A stretch of DNA of 64,000 nt from positions 1,550,001 to 1,614,000 of the forward strand of contig NZ_CP084004.1 in the NCBI RefSeq assembly GCF_020181355.1, given 5' to 3'. This DNA comes from Collinsella aerofaciens. GTDB taxonomy: Bacteria; Actinomycetota; Coriobacteriia; Coriobacteriales; Coriobacteriaceae. Every line of letters begins with the position of its first letter. Position 1 is the stretch's first letter. The notes below the pieces were generated by a model. That model made no database searches. It was given only the letters and a program-made list of their open reading frames with translations, and was not told where the DNA came from. Shown here piece by piece: positions 52,751-62,221 of the stretch. The translations under genes were made by a program, and so were the position numbers.

Positions 52751-54271
52751 GTGAGAGAGGAGAGCCCCCGACAAGGTATGAGGAGGCCCGACTCGGACCG
52801 TGCTTCCTCACGTCGTATCACACCGCGTTCCAGCCGCGGCGGGCAGTCGTTTAGCGAACGCTATATTGCCGGCGTTCCCGCCCGTATCATGCGCCCCCGT
52901 TTGATATTCATGGCCTGCTTGTTTACCTTGGTATGCTTTGGCCTGCTGATGGTGTACTCGGCGTCTTCGGTCGAGGCGCTGCACGAGAATGGCTCGGCGA
53001 CGTTTTTTCTGGGTCGACAGGCCGCGTTTGCCGTGGTCGGTGTTCTGGCGCTGATTGCCATCGTGCGCGTTTTGCCGGACAGCTGGTTTGGGGAGGATGT
53101 GCTCAGGATCTTCCTCATAGGCATGATAGGGCTACTGTTTCTGGTGTTCTTGGTGGGCAGCGGCAGCCGTGGCGCCACGCGCTGGCTTAACATCGCCGGT
53201 ATTCAGTTCCAGCCTTCCGAGTTTTTAAAGCCATTTGCCATTGCGTATTCGGCCATCATGCTTGATCGCTTCTTTTCGCCCGGTGGCAACATCAACGAAT
53301 TCCTTCGCAAGATGGGCATCTACCTGGGCATTTCGCTCTTTCTGATCTTTATCCAGCCCGATTTCGGTACTGTCCTGATCATCCTGTTGACCCTCATGTG
53401 CATGGCGTTGTTTGCGGGTCTCGACCCCAGATTTATCATCGGTGTGCTAATCTTCGGCATTCTCGTGATCGTGATTGCGCTTGTCGCAGAGCCGTACCGT
53501 ATGGTGCGCATTCAGGTTGCCTTGAACCCTTGGGCCGACGAGTATGGTGACGGCTATCAGGCCACGCTTGCCATCATGGCCTTTGCCTCGGGCGGTCTGT
53601 TCGGCCGTGGCATCGGCAACTCAACCATGAAGTACTCGTATCTTCCCGAGGCGCACAATGACTACATCCTGGCCATCATTGGCGAGGAAGTCGGTTTTGT
53701 CGGAACCGTGCTGTTCTTCTTGGTGTTTGCGATGCTGATCTACTCGGCGTTTCGCATTGCCGAGCAGGCGACCGATCGTCGGGGCGCGCTTATGGCGTCT
53801 GGCTCCGCGGTCATTCTCGCGGTGCAGTTTTTGATTAACGCGCTGGGCATCCTCAACGTGTTTCCCATGACGGGCAAACCGTTGCCGTTTATTAGCTACG
53901 GCGGTTCGTCGATTATCGTGTCGCTTATGCTCGCCGGTCTGATCCTGCGCGTTTCGTATGAGAGCGCCCGCCGCGATGAGTATGACCGCCGCCGTGAGAG
54001 CTTTGCCGTTATGGATGAGAGTACCGCCGGCGTGCCCCACGTGCGCGGTGAACGACCTTCGCGTAGCGGCTTTACCGTTCTGGATGGCTCTGCATCCGAG
54101 CCGGCAGCTCGTCCACGCCCGCGAATGGCTCCGCAAGGTCGTCCTCAGCGCCCCAGCCCTCGCAACGCGGGCGGCGGATATAATCGAATCGATTTGAACT
54201 CGGACCCGTCGGCGCGTCTGCGCACCGACGACCAGGGACCGCGTGTACGAAGGGACTATCATGACCGATAA
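52751..54271 (+). CDS. ftsW: Septal peptidoglycan polymerase FtsW
   Basis: 506 residues. A basic N-terminal tail of about 45 residues precedes roughly ten helices. SEDS family motifs include GSGSRGATRWLNIAGIQFQPSEFLK, QPDFGTVLIILL, PEAHNDYILAIIGEEVGFVG and GKPLPFISYGGSSI. The cytoplasmic C-terminal tail of about 110 residues is Arg/Pro-rich and unusually long. It polymerises glycan at the septum with the FtsI-type PBP. The start is GTG at 52751, 8 nt after murD; the stop overlaps murG by 11 nt. Confidence 0.95.
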   Translation: MREESPRQGMRRPDSDRASSRRITPRSSRGGQSFSERYIAGVPARIMRPRLIFMACLFTLVCFGLLMVYSASSVEALHENGSATFFLGRQAAFAVVGVLALIAIVRVLPDSWFGEDVLRIFLIGMIGLLFLVFLVGSGSRGATRWLNIAGIQFQPSEFLKPFAIAYSAIMLDRFFSPGGNINEFLRKMGIYLGISLFLIFIQPDFGTVLIILLTLMCMALFAGLDPRFIIGVLIFGILVIVIALVAEPYRMVRIQVALNPWADEYGDGYQATLAIMAFASGGLFGRGIGNSTMKYSYLPEAHNDYILAIIGEEVGFVGTVLFFLVFAMLIYSAFRIAEQATDRRGALMASGSAVILAVQFLINALGILNVFPMTGKPLPFISYGGSSIIVSLMLAGLILRVSYESARRDEYDRRRESFAVMDESTAGVPHVRGERPSRSGFTVLDGSASEPAARPRPRMAPQGRPQRPSPRNAGGGYNRIDLNSDPSARLRTDDQGPRVRRDYHDR

Positions 54272-55376
54272 AATGACCGTTGCTATTGCAGCCGGCGGCA
54301 CGGCAGGACACATCAACCCCGCGCTCGCCTTGGCCGAAGAACTGCGTGATCGTGGCCACCACGTTGTGTTCGTGGGCCAGTCGCGCAAGCTCGAGGGTCG
54401 TCTGGTCCCCGAGGCTGGGTTTGATTTTGTGCCCATTACGGTCACGGGCTTCGACCGCTCCCGTCCTTGGACGGCGCTGACCTCGCTGTGGCGTGTCAAC
54501 AAAGCCAAGCGTGCGCTCGCCAGTCATTTCTCAAAGGTCGGCAAGCCCGACGCCGCCATCGGTTTTGGTGCCTATGTCGAGGTTCCGCTGCTGGGGTGGT
54601 GCAAGGGCGCGGGCGTTCCGTATCTGCTGCATGAGCAGAACTCTGTTCCGGGCCTGGCCAACAAGATGATGAACTCCCACGCCGCCCGCGTGTGCATCTC
54701 GGTGCCGGCAGCGCGTTCGGTCTTTGAGCGCGAAGGTGACCCTGACCACGTGCTCATGACCGGCAACCCCGTACGTCGCTCGGTGATCGAGGGCGATCGC
54801 GCTCGCGGCCGCAAGGCACTTGGCGTTCCCGAGGACGCTACGCTGCTGCTCGTCTTTGGCGGTTCACTTGGCGCCCAGCACCTCAACGAGCGTGTGGCTT
54901 CGCTCAAAAACGAGCTGCTTTCGCGCAAGAACCTCTATGTGTTGCATTCGACGGGTGCCGACGGCTTTGAGGAGACCGAGCGCGCTTTGGCGCTGACGCC
55001 CGAGGAGGCGAAGCGTTACCGCGTCCAGCCTTACATCGACAACATGGGCGATATGCTGGCTGCTGCCGATTTGGTGCTCTCGCGTTCGGGCGCATCGAGC
55101 GTGGCCGAGATCGCTGCACTCGCCGTGCCTTCGGTGCTCGTGCCGTACCCGCATGCGACGGCCGACCACCAAACCACCAATGCCCGTTATCTGGTCGACG
55201 CTGGGGCCGGCGTGCTCTGCGCCGATGCCGATATCGACGGTTCTGCCTTTGCCGATGAACTGCTGCACCTGGTCGATGACGCGGCGGCGCGCGACGCCAT
55301 GCGTCAGGCGGCGCGTGGTCTGGCTCAGGATAGGGCCGCCGCTCTTCTGGCGGATGCGGTAGAGGGTTTGCGTTAG
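54261..55376 (+). CDS. murG: Lipid II synthase MurG
   Basis: 371 residues. AAGGTAGHINPALALAEEL is the N-terminal loop binding lipid I. GKPDAAIGFGAYVEVPL, HEQNSVPGLANKMM, LVFGGSLGAQHLNE and SRSGASSVAEIAALAVPSVLVPYPHATADHQTTNA are MurG signatures. It adds GlcNAc from UDP-GlcNAc to lipid I on the cytoplasmic face of the membrane. ATG 54261 has GAAGGGA upstream and overlaps the end of ftsW; an upstream GTG at 54243 is in frame. Confidence 0.96.
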   Translation: MTDKMTVAIAAGGTAGHINPALALAEELRDRGHHVVFVGQSRKLEGRLVPEAGFDFVPITVTGFDRSRPWTALTSLWRVNKAKRALASHFSKVGKPDAAIGFGAYVEVPLLGWCKGAGVPYLLHEQNSVPGLANKMMNSHAARVCISVPAARSVFEREGDPDHVLMTGNPVRRSVIEGDRARGRKALGVPEDATLLLVFGGSLGAQHLNERVASLKNELLSRKNLYVLHSTGADGFEETERALALTPEEAKRYRVQPYIDNMGDMLAAADLVLSRSGASSVAEIAALAVPSVLVPYPHATADHQTTNARYLVDAGAGVLCADADIDGSAFADELLHLVDDAAARDAMRQAARGLAQDRAAALLADAVEGLR

Positions 55377-55473
55377 TTAGACGGGATATCGTCGGTCGCC
55401 CTCGCGCTGATGCGGTAGGTGCGGTACAGTTAACGGGTTACAGGCAGTGTTTACGCAAGGAGTACACGAGCAC

Positions 55474-56892
55474 ATGGCTGATTCCCAGACTGCAACCTCC
55501 GCGCCCGAGTTTAAGAGCGCCCACTTTATCGGTATCGGCGGCGCCGGCATGAGCGGCATCGCCCTCGTTCTTCACGAGCGCGGTTATGCCGTTACCGGCT
55601 CCGACCTTAAGACGTCACGTTATATCCGCCAGCTTACCCGCGCTGGCGTGAAGGTGCATGTGGGCCATGAGGCCGCCACGATCGACGAGGTCAAGCCCGA
55701 CGTGGTTGTTGTCTCCACCGCTATTCCGGAGTCCAACCCCGAACTCGTGCGCGCTCGCGAGCTTGGTATTCCCGTGTGGCCCCGTGCCAAGATGCTCTCT
55801 GCTTTGGGCCACGGCTACACCACCGTCGCTGTTGCCGGCACGCATGGCAAGACCACCACGTCTTCGATGTGCGCCACCATGCTCGACCGCATGGGTCTGG
55901 ATCCGAGCTTCTTGATCGGCGGCATCGTCGAGGGCTATGACACGAACGGCAAGAACGGCTCGGGCGACTACTTTGTCGCCGAGGCCGACGAGTCCGACAG
56001 CTCCTTCCTGTTCCTGAACCCCAACGTAGTCATTGTGACCAACGTCGAGGCCGATCACCTCGATCACTACTCGGGTATCGAGGAGATCGAGGCAACTTTC
56101 GCCAAATTCATGAGCCTGGTGGGCGAGGACGGCACCGTCATCGTCTGCGGTGAGGACCCGCATCTGGTCGAGCTCGCCAAGTCGACGGGCCGTCACGTGC
56201 TTTCCTACGGCTTTGCCGAGAGCAACGACATCGTCTGCATGCACCCGGATGTCAAGGGTATCCAGAGTGACTTTATCGTTCGCTTTGAGGATGGCACTGA
56301 ACATGCCGTGGAGATCAAGAGCAATCCCGGTCGCCACAACATGCTCAACGCCACGGCGGTGCTCACCGTCGCCCATGTCCTGGGCCTTGACATCGACGCC
56401 GCCGCCAAGGCGCTCTCGAGCTTTGAGGGCGTTCGCCGCCGCTTTACCCACGTGGGCGATATCGATGGCATCACCGTGGTCGATGATTACGGCCATCACC
56501 CCACCGAGATCAAGGCGACGCTTGCTGCCGCTTCGTCGCTGGGCTACAAGCACGTCGACGTCGTGTTCCAGCCGCACCGCTATTCGCGCCTGCAGGCCCT
56601 GTGCGACGACTTTGCCGATGCATTTGCCAATGCCGATAAACTGCTGCTGATTGATGTGTTCTCGGCTGGCGAGATGCCCATCCCGGGTGTCACCTCTAAG
56701 ATGCTCGCCGATACCGTGCGCGCCAAGCATCCTGGCAAGGAGGTCGTGTACTGCTCCAGCCGTCTTGAGCTCAATCAGGAGCTCGAGCAGATGGTGGGCG
56801 AGGGCGACCTGCTGCTCACTATGGGTGCCGGTGACGTTACGACCGTCGGCCCCGAGTTTATCGAGTATTTGACTGCCAAGAAAGACGCTTAA
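55474..56892 (+). CDS. murC: UDP-MurNAc-L-alanine ligase MurC
   Basis: 472 residues. FIGIGGAGMSGIALVLHERGYAVTGSD is the MurC N-terminal dinucleotide-like motif; VAGTHGKTTTSSM is the ATP loop; NVEADHLDHY and DDYGHHPTEIKATLAA complete the pattern. It adds L-alanine to UDP-MurNAc, the first stem-peptide step. ATG 55474 follows AAGGAG at 11 nt; a GTG at 55447 would lengthen it by nine residues. murB starts 5 nt after the stop. Confidence 0.96.
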   Translation: MADSQTATSAPEFKSAHFIGIGGAGMSGIALVLHERGYAVTGSDLKTSRYIRQLTRAGVKVHVGHEAATIDEVKPDVVVVSTAIPESNPELVRARELGIPVWPRAKMLSALGHGYTTVAVAGTHGKTTTSSMCATMLDRMGLDPSFLIGGIVEGYDTNGKNGSGDYFVAEADESDSSFLFLNPNVVIVTNVEADHLDHYSGIEEIEATFAKFMSLVGEDGTVIVCGEDPHLVELAKSTGRHVLSYGFAESNDIVCMHPDVKGIQSDFIVRFEDGTEHAVEIKSNPGRHNMLNATAVLTVAHVLGLDIDAAAKALSSFEGVRRRFTHVGDIDGITVVDDYGHHPTEIKATLAAASSLGYKHVDVVFQPHRYSRLQALCDDFADAFANADKLLLIDVFSAGEMPIPGVTSKMLADTVRAKHPGKEVVYCSSRLELNQELEQMVGEGDLLLTMGAGDVTTVGPEFIEYLTAKKDA

Positions 56893-56897
56893 GTCTA

Positions 56898-57809
56898 ATG
56901 GGTCTGTTTAACGCCGTCATGGCGCTCTCGGGCATGATCGACACGGATGTGATCGAGGACGAGCGCCTTGCGCGTCATACGAGCTATCGTATCGGCGGCA
57001 AGGCTGACCTCTTTGTGACGTGCCATAGCTATCATGCCCTCCGCCGCGCCGTGGCGGTGCTCGATCGCGAGCAGGTGCCGTGGGTCATCATCGGCAAGGG
57101 CTCCAATCTGCTGGTTGCCGATGGCGGTTATCGCGGCGCCGTCATTTCGCTCGGACGTGAGTTTCAGCGCACGGTTGTTGCCGATGACGGTTGTACGCTG
57201 ACGGTCGGTGCGGGCGTGATGTTTGCGCGCCTGGTCAACGATGCCCTGTCGCGTAGCCTCTCGGGCCTTGAGTTTGCCGTTGGCATCCCTGGCTCGGTTG
57301 GCGGTGCGATATCTATGAATGCCGGCACACGGACCGAGTGGATTGGCTCGCTGGTTGAGGATGTCGTAACGTTTGACCCGGCATCCGGTATCAAGCATTA
57401 TGCGGGGTCCGAGATCACTTGGGGCTACCGCGAATGTAGCCTTCCCCGCAATGAGATCATCCTCGAGTGCGTGCTCAAGCTTAAACCGGCGCCCAAGGCC
57501 GACATTCGCGAGCGCATGGAACGGTACCTGACGAGGCGCAAGCGTACGCAGCCCATGGGTCGCGCATCCTGCGGGTCGGTCTTTCGTAACCCGCCCGATG
57601 CGAGTGTGGGCAAGCTTATCGAGGATTGTGGATTAAAGGGTTTTTCGATTGGCGGCGCGGAAGTTTCGCCCGTTCACGCTAATTTTATCGTTAATAACGG
57701 AACCGCCTCGGCCGATGACGTTGCCGCGGTTATCAGACATGTGCACGGAAAGGTGAGGGAGGCGTATGGCATCGAGCTCAGACCGGAAGTTAAATTCCTC
57801 GGCTTCTAG
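56898..57809 (+). CDS. murB: UDP-N-acetylenolpyruvoylglucosamine reductase MurB
   Basis: 303 residues. HTSYRIGGKADLFV and IGKGSNLLVADGGYRGAVI bind FAD; GIPGSVGGAISMNAG and YRECSL are family motifs; GRASCGSVFRNP carries the catalytic Ser, and SPVHANFIVN with the terminal segment completes the active site. It reduces the enolpyruvyl group to give UDP-MurNAc. It follows murC by 5 nt, and its last 44 nt overlap the start of ftsQ, so the three are coupled. Confidence 0.95.
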   Translation: MGLFNAVMALSGMIDTDVIEDERLARHTSYRIGGKADLFVTCHSYHALRRAVAVLDREQVPWVIIGKGSNLLVADGGYRGAVISLGREFQRTVVADDGCTLTVGAGVMFARLVNDALSRSLSGLEFAVGIPGSVGGAISMNAGTRTEWIGSLVEDVVTFDPASGIKHYAGSEITWGYRECSLPRNEIILECVLKLKPAPKADIRERMERYLTRRKRTQPMGRASCGSVFRNPPDASVGKLIEDCGLKGFSIGGAEVSPVHANFIVNNGTASADDVAAVIRHVHGKVREAYGIELRPEVKFLGF

Positions 57810-59022
57810 AGCATCGAAACCCACCTTCCGCCGCGCCGGAGGGCGTTCCGGCGCGCCTGCCAAACCTCAACGCAATACCGTCGCGCACTCTAAGTCTGTC
57901 GGGCATGCTCGACAGACCAGTCGTCCGGTTGTCGGCTCGCAGCTCGGTAATCGTCCGGCCGCAAAAAAGTCCTCGCGTCCCTCGGTGACGTCAAAGCCTG
58001 TTATGGGCGCCAAGCCTGCCCGTCCTATGGCAACTCCTAAGCCCTCGACGGGAACTAAGGCGGCGCGTCCGGGTCGCACGCTGGGCGCATCGAAACCGCG
58101 CTCGCTGACATCGGTGCCGGCTACCGCCAAGAAGCCTTCGGGTAAAAAAGGCGTCAACCCGTTGTCTTCACTTAGGGCGATGGCAAATAAAACATCAGAC
58201 GCCGCTTCTGTCGTTACAGGCAAAGGCAAAATCGTGGGCGGCGTTTTGGCCGTCTTGGCCGTGCTCGTCGTCGTTGCTATCGTGGTGATTAACTCTGGAT
58301 TGTTTACCGCCACTGATATTGAGATTCAAGGCAGCGAGCATGTGACGAAGCACGATGCTATCCAGCTGATCGATTTGCCCGAGGGAACGTCGCTTTTTAA
58401 CGTCGATCCCGACCAGATTACCGAGGACCTCAAGCAGAATCCGTGGGTCTCGGGCGTGGATGTCCAGCGTCAGTTCCCGCATACGCTCATCATTACGCCG
58501 ATGGAGCGCAAGGTCATCGCAATTGCCTATATCAGTTCCGATGACCTTGCCTGGGCCATCGGGGATGATGACACCTGGATCGCCCCACTGTCGACGTCGG
58601 TCGAAGTGGACGACCAAGGCAACGTCATCACGACAGGGCAGGGCTCAAATACCTTGACCGGAATCGATGCCGCGCTGGCGCTCGCTAAGCACTATGGCGC
58701 GGTGTTGTTGACTGATGTCTCGGCGGATGTCGCTCCGGTTTCCGGCCAGGCAGTGAGCTCCAAGGCCGTTAAGGCTGGCTTGGATTATGTGCGTGGTTTT
58801 TCGAGCGAGTTCTTGGGACAAGTCAAGGATATTTCCACGCCTTCGGTCGAAGCCATCTCGGCAAACCTCAATAACGGCATTGAGGTGTCGCTGGGCGATT
58901 CGAACGATATCGTCAAGAAGGAGCGCGTAGTCACCAAGCTGCTTTCGCAGGTAGAGGGCGTAACGTATATCAATGTGCGCTCTCCGGGTAACTATACATT
59001 TAGGAACGCTCCGACCTCGTAG
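57766..59022 (+). CDS. ftsQ: Divisome protein FtsQ/DivIB with long basic N terminus
   Basis: 418 residues. The first 150 residues are a low-complexity basic tail rich in Lys, Arg, Pro, Ser and Ala. One transmembrane helix (about 158-180, GGVLAVLAVLVVVAIVVINSG) follows. The extracellular POTRA domain starts with FTATDIEIQGSEHVTKHDAIQL, and the FtsQ domain includes NPWVSGVDVQRQFPHTLIITPMERKVIA split over two stretches. It scaffolds FtsL and its partner. AGGGAGG lies 3 nt before ATG, inside murB. The tail is longer than in most homologs. Confidence 0.88.
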   Translation: MASSSDRKLNSSASRASKPTFRRAGGRSGAPAKPQRNTVAHSKSVGHARQTSRPVVGSQLGNRPAAKKSSRPSVTSKPVMGAKPARPMATPKPSTGTKAARPGRTLGASKPRSLTSVPATAKKPSGKKGVNPLSSLRAMANKTSDAASVVTGKGKIVGGVLAVLAVLVVVAIVVINSGLFTATDIEIQGSEHVTKHDAIQLIDLPEGTSLFNVDPDQITEDLKQNPWVSGVDVQRQFPHTLIITPMERKVIAIAYISSDDLAWAIGDDDTWIAPLSTSVEVDDQGNVITTGQGSNTLTGIDAALALAKHYGAVLLTDVSADVAPVSGQAVSSKAVKAGLDYVRGFSSEFLGQVKDISTPSVEAISANLNNGIEVSLGDSNDIVKKERVVTKLLSQVEGVTYINVRSPGNYTFRNAPTS

Positions 59023-59150
59023 CGCTGGTTGATGCTTTGTTGAGGGGCCATACCACGCCGTTTATCTGGTTTGTTTGGTTTTCACGGTCAATTATTTGAC
59101 TGATACGTTCATAATGTGCAAACATAATACGGTTTACCTTTGCATTTACT

Positions 59151-59167
59151 TTCAACCTGAAGGTTAA
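59151..59167 (+). promoter_or_regulatory. MerR/FtsR-like operator upstream of ftsZ
   Basis: TTCAACCTGAAGGTTAA lies 55 nt before the FtsZ start codon. It shares 14 of 16 positions with TCAACTTGAAGGTTGA of the mraZ operator. FtsR of Corynebacterium glutamicum is a MerR-type regulator of ftsZ, so an orthologous site is plausible. Confidence 0.5.
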
Positions 59168-59221
59168 TGTGCGCAGGGGTCGACCCATGCTATGGCTATA
59201 ACCTTTGTTCGGAGGACCGAC

Positions 59222-60376
59222 ATGCACGAGACAGAGATCAACAACTACCTTGCCGTCATTAAGGTGGTCGGCGTCGGCGGCGGCGGTACCAACGCGGTCA
59301 ATCGAATGATCGAAGAGGGCATCCGCGGCGTCGAGTTTGTTGCCATCAACACCGATGCTCAGGCACTCGCGATCTCTGATGCCGATATCAAGGTGCACAT
59401 CGGCACCGACCTTACCCGCGGCTTGGGCGCCGGCGCCAACCCCGAGGTTGGCCGCAAGGCTGCCGATGAGTCCCGCGACGACATTGCCGAGGCGCTCGCT
59501 GGCGCCGATATGGTGTTCATCACCTGCGGCGAGGGCGGTGGCACCGGTACCGGCGCTGCTCCCATCGTTGCCGATATCGCGATGAACGAGGTCGGTGCGC
59601 TGACCGTCGCCGTCGTGACCAAGCCCTTCACCTTCGAGGGCCGCAAGCGCAAGAAGAGCGCCGAGGAGGGCATTAAGACCCTCTCCGATTGCGTCGACAC
59701 CATGATCGTCATCCCTAACGATAAGCTGCTCGACATCGCCGAGAAGAAGACCACCATGCTCGAGGCCTTCGCGATTGCCGATGGCGTCCTTTCCCAGGGC
59801 ACCCAGGGCATCACCGACCTCATCACCGTCCCCGGTATCATCAACCTGGACTTCGCCGATGTTAAGACCATCATGAAGCAGGCCGGTACCGCCATGATGG
59901 GTATCGGTACCTCTTCTGGGGACACCCGTGCCGTCGACGCTGCCCAGCAGGCCATCTCCAGCCCGCTGCTCGAGAGCTCCATCGATGGCGCCACGCGCGT
60001 GCTGCTCTCCATCGCCGGTTCCAAGGACCTGGGCATCCAGGAGATCAGCGACGCCGCCGACGTTGTCGCCAACGCCGTCGACCCCGAGGCCAACATCATC
60101 TTCGGTACCGTTGTCGACGAGTCCCTGGGCGATCAGGTGCGTATCACCGTCATCGCTACGGGCTTCTCCGACTCCAACGTCAACCGTCAGGACGAGCTCT
60201 TTGCTGCTCAGCAGTCTCAGAGCAAGGCCGCTGCCTCCGCTGAGCCGCAGCGCACCGCTCCTGCCACGAGCCCGGCTCAGGCCGCTCCGACCCGCAACGT
60301 CGGTGGCACCGAGCTTCCTAACTTCGGCAACGATCAGTTCGAGCTTCCCGACTTCCTGAAGCGCGGTAGCTTCTAA
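59222..60376 (+). CDS. ftsZ: Cell division GTPase FtsZ
   Basis: 384 residues. The GTP-binding domain has [22 protein letters not shown] and the tubulin signature [13 protein letters not shown]; the second domain holds [12 protein letters not shown] Gln/Ala/Pro-rich linker leads to the conserved C-terminal peptide ELPDFLKR that binds partner proteins. It forms the Z ring. ATG 59222 follows GGAGG; an upstream ATG at 59192 would add ten residues not typical of FtsZ. No ftsA precedes it. It has its own 200-bp promoter region and a terminator. Confidence 0.97.
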   Translation: MHETEINNYLAVIKVVGVGGGGTNAVNRMIEEGIRGVEFVAINTDAQALAISDADIKVHIGTDLTRGLGAGANPEVGRKAADESRDDIAEALAGADMVFITCGEGGGTGTGAAPIVADIAMNEVGALTVAVVTKPFTFEGRKRKKSAEEGIKTLSDCVDTMIVIPNDKLLDIAEKKTTMLEAFAIADGVLSQGTQGITDLITVPGIINLDFADVKTIMKQAGTAMMGIGTSSGDTRAVDAAQQAISSPLLESSIDGATRVLLSIAGSKDLGIQEISDAADVVANAVDPEANIIFGTVVDESLGDQVRITVIATGFSDSNVNRQDELFAAQQSQSKAAASAEPQRTAPATSPAQAAPTRNVGGTELPNFGNDQFELPDFLKRGSF

Positions 60377-60401
60377 GTCGTTCTTTGCATTGTTGTGCAC
60401 A

Positions 60402-60425
60402 GGGGCGTGTCCGTATGGACGCGCC
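60402..60425 (+). terminator. Terminator of ftsZ
   Basis: GGGGCGTGTCC and GGACGCGCCC arms around GTAT are followed by TTTTTATTT. Confidence 0.88.
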
Positions 60426-60586
60426 CTTTTTATTTCGACTTTGTAAACTAGAACCTCCAATCTCTTTACGTTCCCTTTACGATTGCCTCCAGCGCAGCAG
60501 GTATCCTTTTAGAGAAGTATGACAGCCGTATAAACGCGGGCTGTAGCGGCGATGCCGCGGTACTTGTGTTATTAGGAGGCTTTAGT

Positions 60587-61387
60587 ATGGCAGCACGTGC
60601 GGACAAAGTTTCGCGTGTCGACCATGATGGAGTTACGTTGGTGGAGGGCGCGACATCCGATGTTCGCTTTGCCTTCACCGAGCGTGCCGGTGGCGTTTCC
60701 GAAGATGCGTACTCCTCACTCAACTTGGGCTCGCATGTTGGCGATGACCCCTTTGCTGTTCAAGAAAATCGTCGTCGTGCGCTCGAGGCTATGGGTGCCG
60801 CCGAGTGCGAGCACAACCTGCTCGTTCCCAATCAGGTCCATGGTGATCATATCGTTGCGGTGACCTCGAACGGCGCCGATGACCTTGAGGACGTTCGCGA
60901 GCAGATTGCCGAGGGCTGTGATGCCATCGTCTGCACGGCGCATAACGTGCCCGTGCTGCTCTGCTTTGCCGACTGCGTTCCCGTGGTGCTGGTGGCCCCC
61001 GGCGGATTTGCCGTGGTGCACTCCGGTTGGAAGGGCACGATTGCACGTATTTCCGCCACGGCGTGCCAGGCGCTTTGCGATGCTTCCGGTTGCGATGCGA
61101 GCGACGTTTCCGCCTATATCGGCCCCCATATCTTGGGTGACGAATATGAGGTATCCCAGGAACTCATGGATCGCTTTGCCGCCGAGTTCTCTTGCATCGA
61201 TGCGAATACCTCTCGCATGCTCGATCTTTCCGCTGCCATTCGCGAGGCGCTGGTAGATGTCGGTGTCGACGCGGATAATATCGTGGATACCCAGCTTTCG
61301 ACCGTGTGTCAGAACGACCGCTTTTATTCCTACCGTAACGAGGACGGCACCTGTGGGCGCCATGCTGCGATCGGCGTGATGCTATGA
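60587..61387 (+). CDS. pgeF: Peptidoglycan editing factor/purine nucleoside phosphorylase (PgeF, YfiH family)
   Basis: 266 residues. Signatures of the multicopper-polyphenol-oxidase-like fold are LNLGSHVGDDPFAVQENRR, VPNQVHGDHI, CFADCVPVVLVAPGGFAVVHSGWKGT (metal-binding Cys and His) and AYIGPHILGDEYEV. In E. coli the family member corrects misincorporated amino acids in cell-wall precursors; other members act on purine nucleosides. AGGAGG lies before ATG 60587. It follows ftsZ, as in many Gram-positive genomes, and overlaps pstS by 4 nt. Confidence 0.88.
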   Translation: MAARADKVSRVDHDGVTLVEGATSDVRFAFTERAGGVSEDAYSSLNLGSHVGDDPFAVQENRRRALEAMGAAECEHNLLVPNQVHGDHIVAVTSNGADDLEDVREQIAEGCDAIVCTAHNVPVLLCFADCVPVVLVAPGGFAVVHSGWKGTIARISATACQALCDASGCDASDVSAYIGPHILGDEYEVSQELMDRFAAEFSCIDANTSRMLDLSAAIREALVDVGVDADNIVDTQLSTVCQNDRFYSYRNEDGTCGRHAAIGVML

Positions 61388-62220
61388 GAAAGATCGTATC
61401 GGTCCTGAGCGCCGCTGTGCTTACGCTTACGCTGTGCGCCTGTTCTTCGGGATCTTCTACCTCTTCCATTACCGTGGCCGGCTCCACGACCTGCCTTCCT
61501 ATCGCCGAGATTGCGGCCGAGGGCTTTAAGGAGGAGACCGGCATCGACGTGCTCGTTTCCGGTTTGGGTTCTTCCGCTGGGATCGAGGCCGTCAGCGCCG
61601 GCACGGCCGATATCGCCAGCTCCTCCCGTGGGCTCAATGCCGACGAACAGGATCTGGGCCTGACTCCCATCGTCATTGCCCACGACGGTATTGCGGTCAT
61701 CGTGAACGACGACAACCCCGTCGATAACCTCTCGACCGAGCAGCTCCGCGATATCTACGCCGGCAAGATTACCAATTGGAAAGAGGTCGGTGGCGAGGAC
61801 CTGAGGATTCAGGTCATCAACCGAGACGAGGCGTCCGGTACGCGCGAGGCCTTCCGTACCATCGTGATGGATGGCACGCCGTTCGATCGCCGCTCGGCTG
61901 TTCTTTCGGGTACGGGCCAGGTGCGCGACGTGGTATCTCGTTCGCGTGGGGCCATCGGCTACATTTCACTGGGCTTCGTCGATAGCCTCAACGCCAATAC
62001 CTCGGTCAAGGCCGTCTCGGTCAATCATGTTGAGGCGTCCGAGAAGACGGTCGCGAGTGGCGGCTATCCCATCTCGCGCGACCTTTACTTCTTTGTGAAG
62101 GGTGCGCCTTCGCAGCAGGCGCAGGATTACATCGACTATGTGACGTCCGAAAAGATGGACAAGCAGATTCGCGAGGCGGGCTTTATTCCCGTCACCAACG
62201 ACGAGAAGGGGAGTGAGTAG
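61384..62220 (+). CDS. pstS: Phosphate-binding lipoprotein PstS
   Basis: 278 residues. A signal peptide ends at a lipobox-like LTLCAC, with Cys20 as the lipidation site. TVAGSTTCLPIAEIAAEGF, GLGSSAGIEAVSAGTADIASSSRGLN and NRDEASGTREAFR carry the Ser/Thr/Arg residues that wrap phosphate in PstS. It delivers phosphate to PstCA. The ATGA overlap with pgeF implies coupled translation, an unusual tie between wall editing and phosphate uptake. No PhoB/PhoP box could be identified upstream. Confidence 0.93.
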   Translation: MRKIVSVLSAAVLTLTLCACSSGSSTSSITVAGSTTCLPIAEIAAEGFKEETGIDVLVSGLGSSAGIEAVSAGTADIASSSRGLNADEQDLGLTPIVIAHDGIAVIVNDDNPVDNLSTEQLRDIYAGKITNWKEVGGEDLRIQVINRDEASGTREAFRTIVMDGTPFDRRSAVLSGTGQVRDVVSRSRGAIGYISLGFVDSLNANTSVKAVSVNHVEASEKTVASGGYPISRDLYFFVKGAPSQQAQDYIDYVTSEKMDKQIREAGFIPVTNDEKGSE

Positions 62221-62221
62221 C

